DNA of 64,000 nucleotides, taken from positions 10,286,061 through 10,350,060 of the forward strand of contig OY986967.1 of assembly GCA_963920575.1 (NCBI GenBank). The letters run 5' to 3'. The DNA is from Narthecium ossifragum (taxonomy: Eukaryota; Streptophyta; Magnoliopsida; Dioscoreales; Nartheciaceae). A model generated the notes under the pieces. The model ran no database searches. It saw only the letters and a program-made list of their open reading frames with translations, and had not been told where the DNA came from. The translations under genes were made by a program, and so were the position numbers. Shown here piece after piece: positions 1 through 10,513 of this stretch (position 1 is the stretch's first letter; each line of letters starts with the position of its first letter).

Positions 1-1337
1 GCGATGATCTTAATGATCTTTGGAAGAGATCTGCAAAGTTTGGTTTTAATCCAATTTATTTTCAATGGGAGTTTGATTGATTTATCAAATCTGGAGTCTT
101 ACCAAAATTGTACATTTTGATCAACATTCGTTTATCCGATTAATCTGGTTTTTGGATATATGATTCGGGGTGTGCTTTTGAGTGGGTATATCAAGTTTCA
201 TATTAATCAGACAATTGGATTGATAATTATGATTTTCCAGAGTTAGTAGATCATTTTCTCTAGTTGGATAAATTGAGTTGTTCATTATCGCATTATAATA
301 ATGTTATTATAGCTACGTAGGCCCTATGATTGGCATGTGGTTGAACCAAGGGGGTCGTGCCCCTTGGGATGTGTAGAATAAAATATGCATTTTATCTAGA
401 CCCTTGTCATGTTCACCCCTTGGCGAGCTGTGTGTTGCGCCTGACCCAGTGTAATAATTGGCATATTATTGCATGCCTGAATTGTTATATATGTGTATGA
501 TCATCCATGGGCTTGTTTGCATTAGATGCATAAGGATATGGCGTGGGCGATGGGTTGATCGCCGATCCGAGACTTTCGGGTAGCTCGAATCTAGCTCTAG
601 GACCGTGGCGGGTAGCGTGGTCCATGATCGGATGGTAGTATTCAGTCGATATCAATGATAGGCTTAGATGACTTGAATACATGTTGATCGATGATTTAGA
701 GGTCGTATCGACCTCGAGCCAGTTCTGAGGTGTAGTCGGTGTCTAGTGTTCTATGACTCTTGAGTAGAGGGTGTACCTACTCAGCGGTGTCGTTTCACGC
801 CTATCAGTGCCGGTTTCCTGCTTGTGGGTCTGCAGTGTTGCTTTCCTGCGTTCAGGGACACTCGTGGGGTTATGGGGCCCCTGTGTACACCCAGACTTGT
901 TTGAGGGTGACACTGTTGTGTTCCCTACTTTCTGTGTGTCGTAGTGTAGAACCCTACTGAACTTAATTGCACACTCCTACCCGGGCTGCGTTTTGCAGGT
1001 GCATGCATTAGCTCTTCTTCAGTGGCCTCTACCGAGCAGGTGTTTGGTGGCGCGGTGGCGTCTGCCGGTGCTTCAGGAGCGGTGATCGTATGTTTACCCT
1101 TTTTGTTAGATAGTCTCCTACGAGAGTATGATGTATAAATGTTAACCCTTTTGAGGATTTGATTTTATCTTATTATATTGTTGAGGCTTGGAATTAATGT
1201 TAAATAAAGATGCTTATAAATTGTTTAGGGAGACAAATAGATTAGAGGGTACCCTCGTCAAAATTATTCTGCATTTTAATTAGGTTCCGGTTCGCGTCGC
1301 CCGCTCCGGTTGGGCCTTCGCGGGTCCGGGCGTGATA
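1..1337 (+). repeat. Tekay/Del-like LTR, 5' end outside window
   Basis: The right edge (about 1265-1337) matches the end of a Tekay-like LTR family seen six more times here; other copies end in GGGGCGTGACA and this one ends in a mutated CGTGATA. The sense strand is therefore plus. The left part (about 300-420) matches the LTR at 57160-61310 rather than the shorter copies, so this is the longer LTR subtype. It lies inside the RNase H region of the Tat-type element that resumes at 1338. No coding sequence is seen. The start and its target-site duplication fall outside the window, so solo LTR versus full element cannot be decided. Confidence 0.75.
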
Positions 1338-2294
1338 GTCAGAATCGCTTCCGTAGTTGAGTCAACATGTCGGCTTTGGCGTTCTCATCTCACATGACGT
1401 AGGTTAATCGGACCGTCCTGAGTCTAGAGATGTGATCCCGAGCTTTGTGTAGGAACGGCTCGAGGTCTGTACTTGAGCATCGATACTCTTCAGATAGTTA
1501 CTTGATAACTAGCTGGGAGTCCCCGATGATCTCAAGGTCGAGAATGCCCATGTCTCGGGTGACTTCCAGCCCAAAAATCAAGGCTTGGTACTCAGTTGAG
1601 TTGTTTGAGCATTTTGGGCGGAGTCGTGCTGAGAAGGCATGCTTACCCCCTTACAAGGATACAAGAAGGACTCCGACTCCGGCCGATCGCACCGTGCTAT
1701 AACCATCGAAGTATAGCTTCCATGGGCTGACCTCGATCAAGTCGATCTCTGCTTCCGAACTCGGCTCCGAGACCTCATGCCCTTGGCAATGATCCGTCCG
1801 GAAGTTTGCCAAGGCTTGACCTTTGACTGCTTTGGGTTGTAAATAGACCTGGTCGAACTGTGTTAAGAATAGCCCCCATTTGCTTACTCGTCCTCTCAGT
1901 AGGGTATCAGAAAGCATACATTTGATCACGTCTGCCTTCATGATTACATGGACCGTGTGTGTGATTAGATAATGCATGAGCTTGCAGGCTGCGAAGTAGA
2001 GCGCAAGGAAAGACTTCTCGACTAATGGGTATCTGGTTTCGGCGTTGACGAGGATCCGGCGACCCGGCTGAGGTAAAAGATGGCCCTTTCTTGACCGTCT
2101 TTGTTGTCTTGAGCTAATAAACAGCTGATGGAGTCCATTGTCGACGCGAGGTATAGTTTTAGGGGGTTTCCTGGTCGAGGTGATACGAGCACCGGGGGCC
2201 TTGCGAGGTATCGTTTGATTTTGTCGAAGGCCTCCTGATGTTTGCCTTCCCATTGGAATTCTTGACCTTGGTGTAGCTTCAGAATGTTAGAGAA
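1338..2294 (-). pseudogene. Tat-type Ty3/gypsy RNase H fragment
   Basis: Read on the minus strand from 2294 downward, this continues the pol of the dismembered gypsy element: first the RT-RNase H connection (motif KLHQGQEFQW, then a PLKLYLA-type segment), then an RNase H domain. Visible are WKLYFDGYS with the first catalytic Asp, NNSTEYQAL with the Glu, and IIGDSQLV with the second Asp. Stop codons and frameshifts break it into pieces (2253-1651 and about 1650-1340), so it cannot make an enzyme. The integrase expected next is cut off by the LTR at 1-1337. Assignment to the Tat group rests on the RNase H style and on the gag and protease further along the same strand. Confidence 0.8.
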
Positions 2295-2523
2295 TAAGGG
2301 TTACTAATATACTTATTATCTACGCGGGGTTGCTTACTCAGTTACCTGGTCCGGCCACACGCCCTCCAGGCGAACACCGACACCTAGTACCTTGGGTCTC
2401 ACTTTCCCAGATTTCTGCGGTGAGCCAAAAGCGGACAATATTGTGTCGGGTGGGGCCCTCGGGTGGATCCTGGACGGAGCCCACGGGCCTTGGGTGCCCC
2501 CGGGCGGCGGGGGTTGTTACAGA

Positions 2524-2535
2524 TGGTATAAGAGC
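2524..2535 (+). promoter_or_regulatory. Primer-binding site (tRNA-iMet type)
   Basis: TGGTATAAGAGC directly follows the left LTR end (TTACA at 2521). It differs by one base from the TGGTATCAGAGC site complementary to the 3' end of initiator tRNA-Met, which Cassandra and many plant LTR elements use. Confidence 0.75.
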
Positions 2536-2762
2536 AGACTATAGGTATGTTAGCCGGTTTGTGCCAGCGAGGACGCTGGGCCTCTAAGGGGGTTGGGTTG
2601 TGAGACCCGGGGTACTGGGTGTCGATGTTCACCTGGAGGGCGTGTGGCCGAACCAGGTAACTCGGTAAGCAACCCCACGTAGATAATAAGTATATTAGTA
2701 ACCCTTATAAAACACAACGCGTTTTAAAGCCGTGATGACAGTGATCCGTCAGAAAACTCTAA

Positions 2763-2818
2763 GGTTAAGCGTGCTTGCCTTGGAGCGGTCCCGGGATGGG
2801 TGACCCACTGGGAAGTTT
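2763..2818 (+). other. 5S rRNA-like domain in TRIM LTR
   Basis: The block contains GGTTAAGCGTGCTTG and GGGATGGGTGACCC, which correspond to the internal promoter and 3' half of plant 5S rRNA. It is embedded in the right LTR of the Cassandra-like element. This is not a functional 5S gene: the first ~40 nt and the 3' terminal stem are not recognisable. In Cassandra elements this block is known to preserve RNA polymerase III promoter boxes. Confidence 0.8.
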
Positions 2819-2935
2819 TCCCAGATTTCTGTGGTGAGCCAAAAACGGACAATATTGTGTCGGATGGGGCCCTCGGGTGGATCCTGGATGGAGTCCGCAG
2901 GCCTTGGGCGGCCTCGGACGGCGGGGGCCGTTACA

Positions 2936-3884
2936 AAGCTTTTGTCTTTCCCACAGTGTTCGAGATGAAACATCGTAGGAAGTTAAGATGACCCATAAAG
3001 CTCTGAAGCTTTCGCTAGTTCTTGGGTGGTTGTGTCTCGAGGATCACCTTAGCTTTGTTTTGGTTGATCTTGATGTCTCTGCTGTGCATGAGAAAGCCCA
3101 AGAAATTCTCTGCGGATACTCCGAAGGAGCATTTTAGTGGGTTTATTTTTAGTTGATGGGTTCTCATTCTTAGGAATGCGACTCGAATGGCTTCTAAGTG
3201 GTCCTCCGATCGTCTCGACTTGACTAGGATGTCGTCAATGTAGACCTCGAGGGACTTACTGATCAAGTCGTGGAAGATAGCATTCATGGCTCTCTGGTAG
3301 GTAGCCCCTGCGTTCTTAAGTCCAAAGGGCATCACCACATACTCAAAAGTTTTGATGGCCCCGGGACAAGTGAAAGCCGTTTTATGAACATCCTCATGTG
3401 CCACCTGGATTTGGTTATACCCGGAGTACCCATCCATTAGGGAGATCAATTCGTTCCCTACAGCGGCATCGACCAGGAGATCGACTACTAGCATTGGGTA
3501 TTCCTCTTTGGGTGTGGCCATGTTGAGGTTTCTGTAGTTGATATACACCCTTATCTTCCCATTCTCCATTCTTCTTAGTGATGGACACTATATTTTATAC
3601 CCATTCAATGTATCGAGCGGTTCTTATGAACTTAGCCTGTAACAGGCGCTCAACTTCTTCTTTTATTTTGGGTATCTTCTCGGGTGCTAACCTTCGAGGA
3701 GCTTGCTTCACCAGTTTGTGTCCGGGTTTGATTGGGAGTCTGTGTTCAAGCAGATCACAACTAAGACCATGCATTTCATCATAGTCCCAAGCAAAACAGT
3801 CCTTGAACTCATGTAAGAGATATGAGAAAGCCTCTTTCATTTCACTATCAAGAGTTCTATTTACATAGGTAACTCGAGGGATCT
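2936..3884 (-). pseudogene. Tat-type Ty3/gypsy reverse transcriptase
   Basis: Minus-strand pol segment. From 3884 downward it has the pre-RT region (FKDCFAWDYDEM, then PRRLAPEKIPKIKEEVERLL), followed after a frame break near 3580 by a long RT domain. That domain includes RVYINYRNLN, MPFGLKNAGATYQ and the catalytic YIDDILVK near 3240, ending in FLGFLMHSRDI and a connection segment (FMGHLNFLRCFI) that runs to 2936. The frameshift near 3570-3595 and stops such as the one near 3015 inactivate it. It is separated from its protease region (7554-9207) by the solo LTR at 3885-7553, and from its RNase H by the Cassandra-like TRIM. Confidence 0.88.
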
Positions 3885-6800
3885 TGTCGCGCCCCGACCC
3901 GCGAAAGCCCAACCAGGCCGGGCGACGCGAACCGGAATCTAACGAAACGCGGAAAATTTGGCGAGGGTTCCCTCTAACCTAATTGTCTCCCTAAATAGTT
4001 TACCAAAAACACCCTCAATTAAAAGACAATAATTTAAACGACCTCAAACTCAAGATTACAAATCCAAAAGAGTTTAATATACAAATCCTCGGAGAGGGGA
4101 ATATCCAAATACAACAGTTTACTCCCGTAGGAGACTAACTAACAGAGGTTTAAAGCAGTAAAAGATCGCCACCTCTCAGACTCCGCCTGGCGCCGCCGCA
4201 CCGCCGAGCAACTGCCCGGTAGGGGCCACCGAAGAGGAACTAACGCCTGCACCTGCAAAACGCAGCCCGGATAGGAGTGAGCAACTAAGCTCAGAAGGGA
4301 AACTACACTACGACACACAGAAGGAAGAGGGAAATGCAACAGTGTCGCCCTCAAGTAAGACCTGGGTGTATACAAAGGCCCCATAACCCCACCGCGTGTC
4401 GGTAAGGCCCACGATCATGGTCTTCCAGAAGAACTGGTCACATGATGGGTCGCACTCAGTAAGCAGGAACCAACACTGCTGGCTTACAAGCAGGGAAACG
4501 ACACTGCAGGCGGGAAATGGCACCGCTGAGTATGCAACCCCTCTACTCAAGAGTCAACATAGTGGGACACCGGCTACACCTCAGCATCCGACTCGAGACC
4601 GACACGACCTCTACAATCATCAAGCAACAGGTGTACCAGTCATCTAGGCCTATCATCGAATTTGACTGTACACCACAATTCAAACCGGGTCCAAACTACC
4701 CAACCCCGACCCTAGGGCAAAATCCGAGCTTCCAGCCTCGGGACGGCTACCCACAGATCGCCCATGCCCTAACCATACAACTAATGCATAACAGAGATGC
4801 ATGCAATGAACATACGCATATAACCAACGCTGCGCCCGGGGTGGCGACATGTATTTAAGGTTTGGAACTGCTGCAGCGGTACACCACCAATTGCGAGCAA
4901 GTTCACCAGCAACCTGCATCGGGAAGTAGCCCCGCAAACAACAGAGACAAACCATGCAGGTAAAAGCCCTCGGCGTACGTCGGCATGCAAGGCTATGGAA
5001 AGCAATAGGGCTACTCGCCCACTTATTCTAAACATCCCAGTAGTCATCACTCTCCTGGTTCACCACTGCCCCTAATATGGGGCTAGCATGCTTAAGAATA
5101 TGTACAAGGTATAAAGTTGTAAGAAATCTGTACATACAAAGCCCCGTGGGCAAAACCAATGAAAACTCCTCTCTGCCACCAAAGGATCGATCTTTTCCTA
5201 AGGAAAGATCGATCTTCCAAGTAACAGAGAACCTTCCCTTCCTGTCGAGCCAAAGAAGATCAATCCTTCCTCCCAGGAAGATCGATCCTCCTCGCGACAA
5301 GGGGGATCCCATGCTACCCAAAGCACAAAAATCGATCATCCTCACCAGATGATCGATCATGCTCGGGTTCAGCATGACCAACAATGAAGGATCGATCTTT
5401 CTCCCAGAAAGATCGATCTTGTTGGGTTCTCCGGCGAACCTCCGGCGAGAAATACCGTCGAAAAACTCCATAAAATCCCACAAAACCTTGGGATCTGGTA
5501 GTGATGAGAATGCCAAATGTCATATTTTTATTCCTTAATGTTCAGTCTTATGTACTTATTTTGTGCCTAAATATACTCATTATTCTTATATTTTGATTTA
5601 GGATGCAATTGAAGACCTAAAGTGCAAAACGAGGCCAAATGAACAATTCTGGACAATTTTGGCAGCAGTTAGTAATCTGGGCATAACGTTTTCATACGTG
5701 CTCCGATTGGGATAATTCAGTATGCGATGGAAATATAAGAAAGAGCTCTACAACTTTGATGTTTTGAGTTTTTGCTGATTCAGGCTGTATAAAGACAAAA
5801 AAATTGAAGAAGCCATCAGACTCGGAATTGCTGCACCTGCACTTGGGTTGGACGAGATTCATTTTTGGAGGAGTCCAGATTTGATCCATGAAGATCCCAG
5901 CTGTGACCACCACATTTCCTAGTTATATTAGGAGTTTATTTGATAATAATATTTCCTTGATTAGTGAGATTGGCATGTGGTTAATGGAAGAAAGGGTGGA
6001 TACTTTAGGAAAGTTGCTGGGAGGAATAGAAAAGGAAGGGAGAGGAGGCCAGCAATCTCTCTCTCTCCGGTCCTCTCTCTTTCTCTCTAATCTATTCTCG
6101 GATTGAGGGACCTCTCTCTTGCTGGTGGACGAGGCCTCTCCCCTCTCCCTTTCATACGTGAATCTCCTTCTCCTTCACCTTTTCTTTTCTATTTTATTCA
6201 TGGCCCTGCGTGGCTAAACCTTGATCCTTGGTCGAGGAAACTGAAACCTCGGAATCAATGAAACTGTGAGATCTAATCTATTTTTATTGTTCAGTTTATA
6301 CTTAAGTATTGAATGTTCTTCTGAGATTAAATATTCATGATTGTCTTGTTTAATGGCTAGGAGGCCTACTAGTTTATTATTCATGGTGATCTACTACTAG
6401 GTTGGATATCAAATCCGTAATTGTTTGATCCCTCTAATCTGGGAAGCAACTGAGATCTATTGATTTACTGCGTTTCTGAGATTAATAGATCTTAGGAAGA
6501 ATATTCGACTAGATTAAATGCAACCGCTTGTGCTTGTGTTGTTTAGCTTCATCGATCTCCCTATTCTCAACGCTGCTACTAGATTAAATCTACAGCGCTT
6601 GTCTTAGGTTGTTTAGTAGTTAGGGTTGATTAGATCGCTTGTTTCTAATTAACTATGATTGAGGAGAGATTCGAATTTAATTCGAACGGTGAATATTCAT
6701 GGTATGAATTGATTGATACTTGCATCAATAAGCAGTTGTTGGATTCTGATGGTGGATGTTGACTCAGACCAAGGTTTGTTCTCTTGATTTAATTCAATTC

Positions 6801-7553
6801 TTCACTTTAGATTATTTCTTTACTGTTTTCTTCACGTTTAAAACCCCCCATCTTTGTTCACTGAGCACAAAATCAGACTAAACACTTTTCGTGGGATCGA
6901 CTCGTACTCGCACTACTACATTTATTTTAACGAGTATTGGTTTTATTTTTGAGTGCATACGACATCACATCAGGTAGTACGAAGGATTACGAGTCCAAAA
7001 CCGGTGGAAATACTACAAATTAACAAGCATGCATCAAGATCTAAGCAAAAGAAGATCACAATCAACTCAAAACTCACAAAACCGGAAAACAAACGTAGGT
7101 AGGATCCCTACCTAGCCAATAGCTGCTTCAATCCCAGCTGCTAAGCCTTGGATCGTCCTCAAACTCAATCAAATCTAGCAAGAACACAGCTCAAAATGCG
7201 GATTTGCCAAAAAAACAAAGAAAAGGGGTTTCGTTCGTTTTATAGACGAACGAACCGACTCAAGAGAGATCGATCTTCCTTGACAAACCGGGTTGACTTT
7301 CTGGCACTAAAAGATCGATCTTCTAGCAAGGAAGATCGATCTCTTAGGTGCAGAAAGCTAGACTTGGGCTAAAACTCAAGCCCAAACCCGGATCTTTCGA
7401 TCCCGGGTCCACCTAACCTTTCTAATCAAACACTAACACAAACATGGTCGGTGTGTGCACACGCGGGTGTGGAACAAACCGACAAGGCACAATTTACCAA
7501 ATTGCCCTTGCGGTCTATATCGAGCCACAGGAGTAGAGCGGCAGGTCCTCACA
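3885..7553 (-). mobile_element. Tekay-like solo LTR (copy B) with nested LTR
   Basis: On the plus strand it starts TGTCGCGCCCCGACC and ends GGCAGGTCCTCACA, so the sense strand is minus (TGTGAGGACC to GGGGCGCGACA). The flanks GATCT (3880-3884) and TATCT (7554-7558) match at four of five bases, consistent with an aged target-site duplication. The unit is interrupted at 5502-6972 by another LTR; without it the length is about 2.2 kb. It separates the protease region and RT of the Tat-type element. No ORF of note. It contains several GATCGATC palindromes (5186-5415 and 7266-7345). No second LTR or internal region is present, hence solo LTR. Confidence 0.85.
5502..6972 (+). mobile_element. Solo LTR nested in copy B
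   Basis: A 1471-bp unit beginning TGATGAGAATGCC and ending CATCACATCA, flanked by perfect GGTAG duplications (5497-5501 and 6973-6977). Near its 3' end is a phrase of the type CGTGGGATCGACTCGTACTCGC, typical of plant LTR 3' ends. Its middle (about 5640-6100) is shared with the opposite-strand LTR at 38991-40434, so both belong to one family or to sister families. No internal region or coding sequence is present. Confidence 0.88.
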
Positions 7554-9207
7554 TATCTCAGGTGTCCCGAGATTCACTTCCTCAAGCTCGTTCGGGGACG
7601 TTACATTAGGCAAAGCAGGAAAATCTAAGTCGGATGAAACCAACTTGGCAAATACATGACGATCGGCACTCGAAGGTGCAACTTTAGGGAAAGCAGGGAA
7701 CTTATATACATCGACTAGCCTAAGCTGTCGCTCGATGTCTTCAGGTGCTTTGTCGGATTCGGGGGCTTCTCTAGCTTCGGGTTCCGATTTTGAGGGGTCG
7801 GGTCACTTACCCTTGGCTCGAGTCACCTTTAAGTCCGTCGGATCATTCGTTCTTGGACCTTGCTCGACTAGGTGGGCCTCGAACCTCGAGATGGCGGCTC
7901 TCACTACCTTGGTGAACTCAGATGGTGTTCCATCTATAGGCTTTCCTGACGGAGGTCTACCCCTTGTGGGCAAGGCTTGGATGTCCTTGAGCCCGTCCCT
8001 TGGCGGATAAGGACTATTCATGGGATGTCGACGGCTCACCTCCATCGACCCTTGCTTGTTTCACGCTGGGGTCCTTGAAGGTGGCATCTTGCTCGAGATG
8101 CTCCCATGTCGTCGCCATGTCTTCCATGCCGAGGTCTTCCTCCTTGCGAGTGAAGCGCCATCGATACATCTCCATCGGGCTGGAGTTCTCCACGGCTTGG
8201 ATGTAGTTGGAGTGGACCATGAGTGGTTGTTGATCTGCATGCATAACTTCCATATGGTTTTTATTCCATAGTATTAATAGTTGATGGAGCGACAACGGGA
8301 CGCAGGTATTGGCATGGTGCCAGTCGTGTCCAAGCAAAGCGTTGTAGCTTGCCTTAGTGTTGACCACAAAGAAAGATGTGGTGGACACTGCTCCTACGAC
8401 CATGACCATCATGGGGAGGACCCCGATGGCCATGGTCTATCGACCTCTAAAAGCATGGATTGTTGTTTCCATGGGAAAAAGGTCGGAGGATGTCTTACTG
8501 AGGGGTGCCAGCATGGCCTTGGGTAATAGGCTGATGACTGAGCCGTTATCAATTAAGACTCGAAGTACCACGACTCCATCGAGCCTTGCTATGACATAAA
8601 AAGCTTTTAAGTGCTCCCTATCTGTGTCCTTGGGTTTCTTAAGCAAGAAATCGAAGGGACTGGGGGTGAATTGGCTTTGGGAGCAGTAGTGTCGTCGACC
8701 CCGAGGTCAACGTTGGCGAGCTTTTGGTCTAGGACGTCATCAGAGACCATGATCTGCCCCATAGATTTGGTGTCCTCAACATCTCCTTCCAGGCGGTCGA
8801 ATTGTACTCGTTTGTTGGCGAAGACTACTGGCAGAGTGAAGGTCATTTTGCAGTCTGTGATCTGGCAATCGACCTCGCAGATGCGGATGGAGCTGGGCCT
8901 CGGATGGATTCTTTCCGACGACCTATCCCGAAAGTCTAAGCGTGAAGAAGACTCTGCATCACTGAATTCTGTCTCCCACTCCTTCTCTAGTGGGCGTTTT
9001 AGCGCCAAAGGGGAGGTGCCAGGGGAGGTGATGTAGTAACCCTGAGAGAGCTCGACCCTCTTCTTCATCGTGCGATGTTGGCTCCGGGATATCCTCACCG
9101 GTGGTTGCCGAGGAGCATTACTCGGGCTGCCGATAGGTCGGGCAGCAACTTTTGCCGGCTGTGGTTGGAGAGCAGTTGTTCACTTTCTGGATGGGTATGC
9201 CTCTGGG
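7554..9207 (-). pseudogene. Tat-type gag-pol linker and protease region
   Basis: Minus-strand coding remnant between two solo LTRs. From 9207 downward: a degraded linker, then an aspartic-protease-like stretch (VLRVLIDNGSVISLLP near 8560, with DNGS as the active-site triad region). The following conserved stretch is TTSFFVVNTKASYNALLGHDW near 8370, typical of Tat-type polyproteins, and then a variable linker to 7554. Stop codons and frame changes near 8430, 8640 and 8010 break the reading frame. It continues the gag at 10514-13313 and precedes the RT at 2936-3884. Confidence 0.82.
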
Positions 9208-10513
9208 TGTTGCGCCCTGACCCGAGAAAGCCCAACCGGACCGGGCGACGCGAACCGGAACCTAACAAACCACGCGCGAAAAATCTGGCGAGGGTTCTCT
9301 CTAAACTATTGGTCTCCCTAAGCAATTCATCCAAAACCCCATTTAACAAAAGACAATTAGCATAACCTCAAACCAAAGATTACAATCCCAAAAGTTTAAT
9401 ATACAAATACTCGGAGAGGGGAAGATCAAGTACAACATATAAATACTCCCGTAGGAGACTAACTAACAAAAGAGTCTAAAAGCTATAAAGGATCACCACT
9501 CCTCAGACTCCGCCTGGCGCCACCGCACCGCCGACCAATTGCCCGGTAGGGGCCACCGAAGAGGAGCTAACACCTGCACCTGCAAAATGCAGCCCGGGTA
9601 GGAGTGAGCACTAAGCTCAGCAGGGAAAACTATACTACGATAGACAGAAGGAAGAGGGAAACGCAACAGTGTCATCCTCTAGTAAAGCCTAGGTGTATAC
9701 AGGGGCCCCATAACCCCACCGCGTGTCCCTGAGATCCACGATCATGATCTTCCAAAAGAACTGGTCACATGATGGGTCACGCTCAGTAAGCAGGAACCAA
9801 CATTGCTGACTCACAAGCAGGGAACCGGCACTGCTGACGGGGAAATGGCACCGCTGAGTAGGCACACCCTCTACTCAAGAGTCATCATAGCTGGACACCG
9901 GCTACACCTCAGAACTCGACTACAAGCCGACACAACCTCTACAATCATCAAACCACAGGTGTACAAGTCATCTAGACCTATCATCGAATTCGACTGTACA
10001 TCACAATTCAAACCAGGATCAAGCTACCCAACCCTGGTGGTCCTAGGGCTAAATCCGAGCTTCCAAGCCTCGGGACGGCGACCCACAAATCGCCCCACGT
10101 CCTAACCTTATGCAACTAATGCACAATAAGATGCATGTTATGAACAAACGCAGATAGAATAGATATAGCATGCAACAATATGTGATGATAGCATAACAAG
10201 GTCTGGGCTCGGCACTCTACCAGCCCCGGGTGGTGAACATAAATTTAAGGTCAAGAACTGTTGCAGTGGTACCACCACCAACTGCCAGCCAGTTCACCAG
10301 CAACCTGCATCGAGAAACAACCCCACAACCAATAGCTAACAAACCACGCAGATAAAGCCCTCGGTGCACGCCGACACCGTTCTAATCAAACACTAACACA
10401 AACATGATCAGTGTGTGTACACGCGGGTGTGAAACAAACCGACAAGGCGCAATTTATCAAATTGCCCTTGCGATCTGCAACGAGCCACAGGAGTAGAGCG
10501 ACATGTCCTCACA
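9208..10513 (-). mobile_element. Tekay-like solo LTR (copy C)
   Basis: A 1306-bp unit that on the plus strand starts TGTTGCGCCCTGACCC and ends ATGTCCTCACA, flanked by perfect CTGGG duplications (9203-9207 and 10514-10518). It is shorter than copies B, D and E (2.2-2.4 kb), indicating an internal deletion; it lacks the palindrome-rich and polypurine segments of copy D. It interrupts the Tat-type element between gag and the protease region. Confidence 0.93.

Larger units (their letters stand above)
2295..2935 (+). mobile_element. Rearranged Cassandra-like TRIM
   Basis: Short non-coding LTR element. The right LTR (2599-2935) starts TGTGAGACCC, ends CCGTTACA and carries a 5S rRNA-like block at about 2763-2818, the hallmark of Cassandra TRIMs. 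The left LTR is damaged: its last ~120 bp (about 2402-2521, ending GTTACA) are in normal orientation, but its first ~108 bp are present inverted at 2295-2402 and the middle with the 5S block is missing. A primer-binding site, TGGTATAAGAGC (2524-2535), fits the initiator-tRNA-Met type. The interior is only 77 bp (2522-2598). It sits inside the RT-RNase H connection of the Tat-type element. No matching target-site duplication is seen, consistent with a rearranged left end. Confidence 0.85.

Noticed and set aside
2763..2818. A genuine 5S rRNA gene
   Set aside because: Only the central and 3' promoter part resembles 5S rRNA, it sits inside an LTR, and the same block recurs inside the solo LTR at 62064-62400.
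9070..9365. Short plus-strand frames around 9070-9365 as genes
   Set aside because: They span the junction between the Tat-type remnant and the copy C LTR and are antisense to the recognised coding strand.
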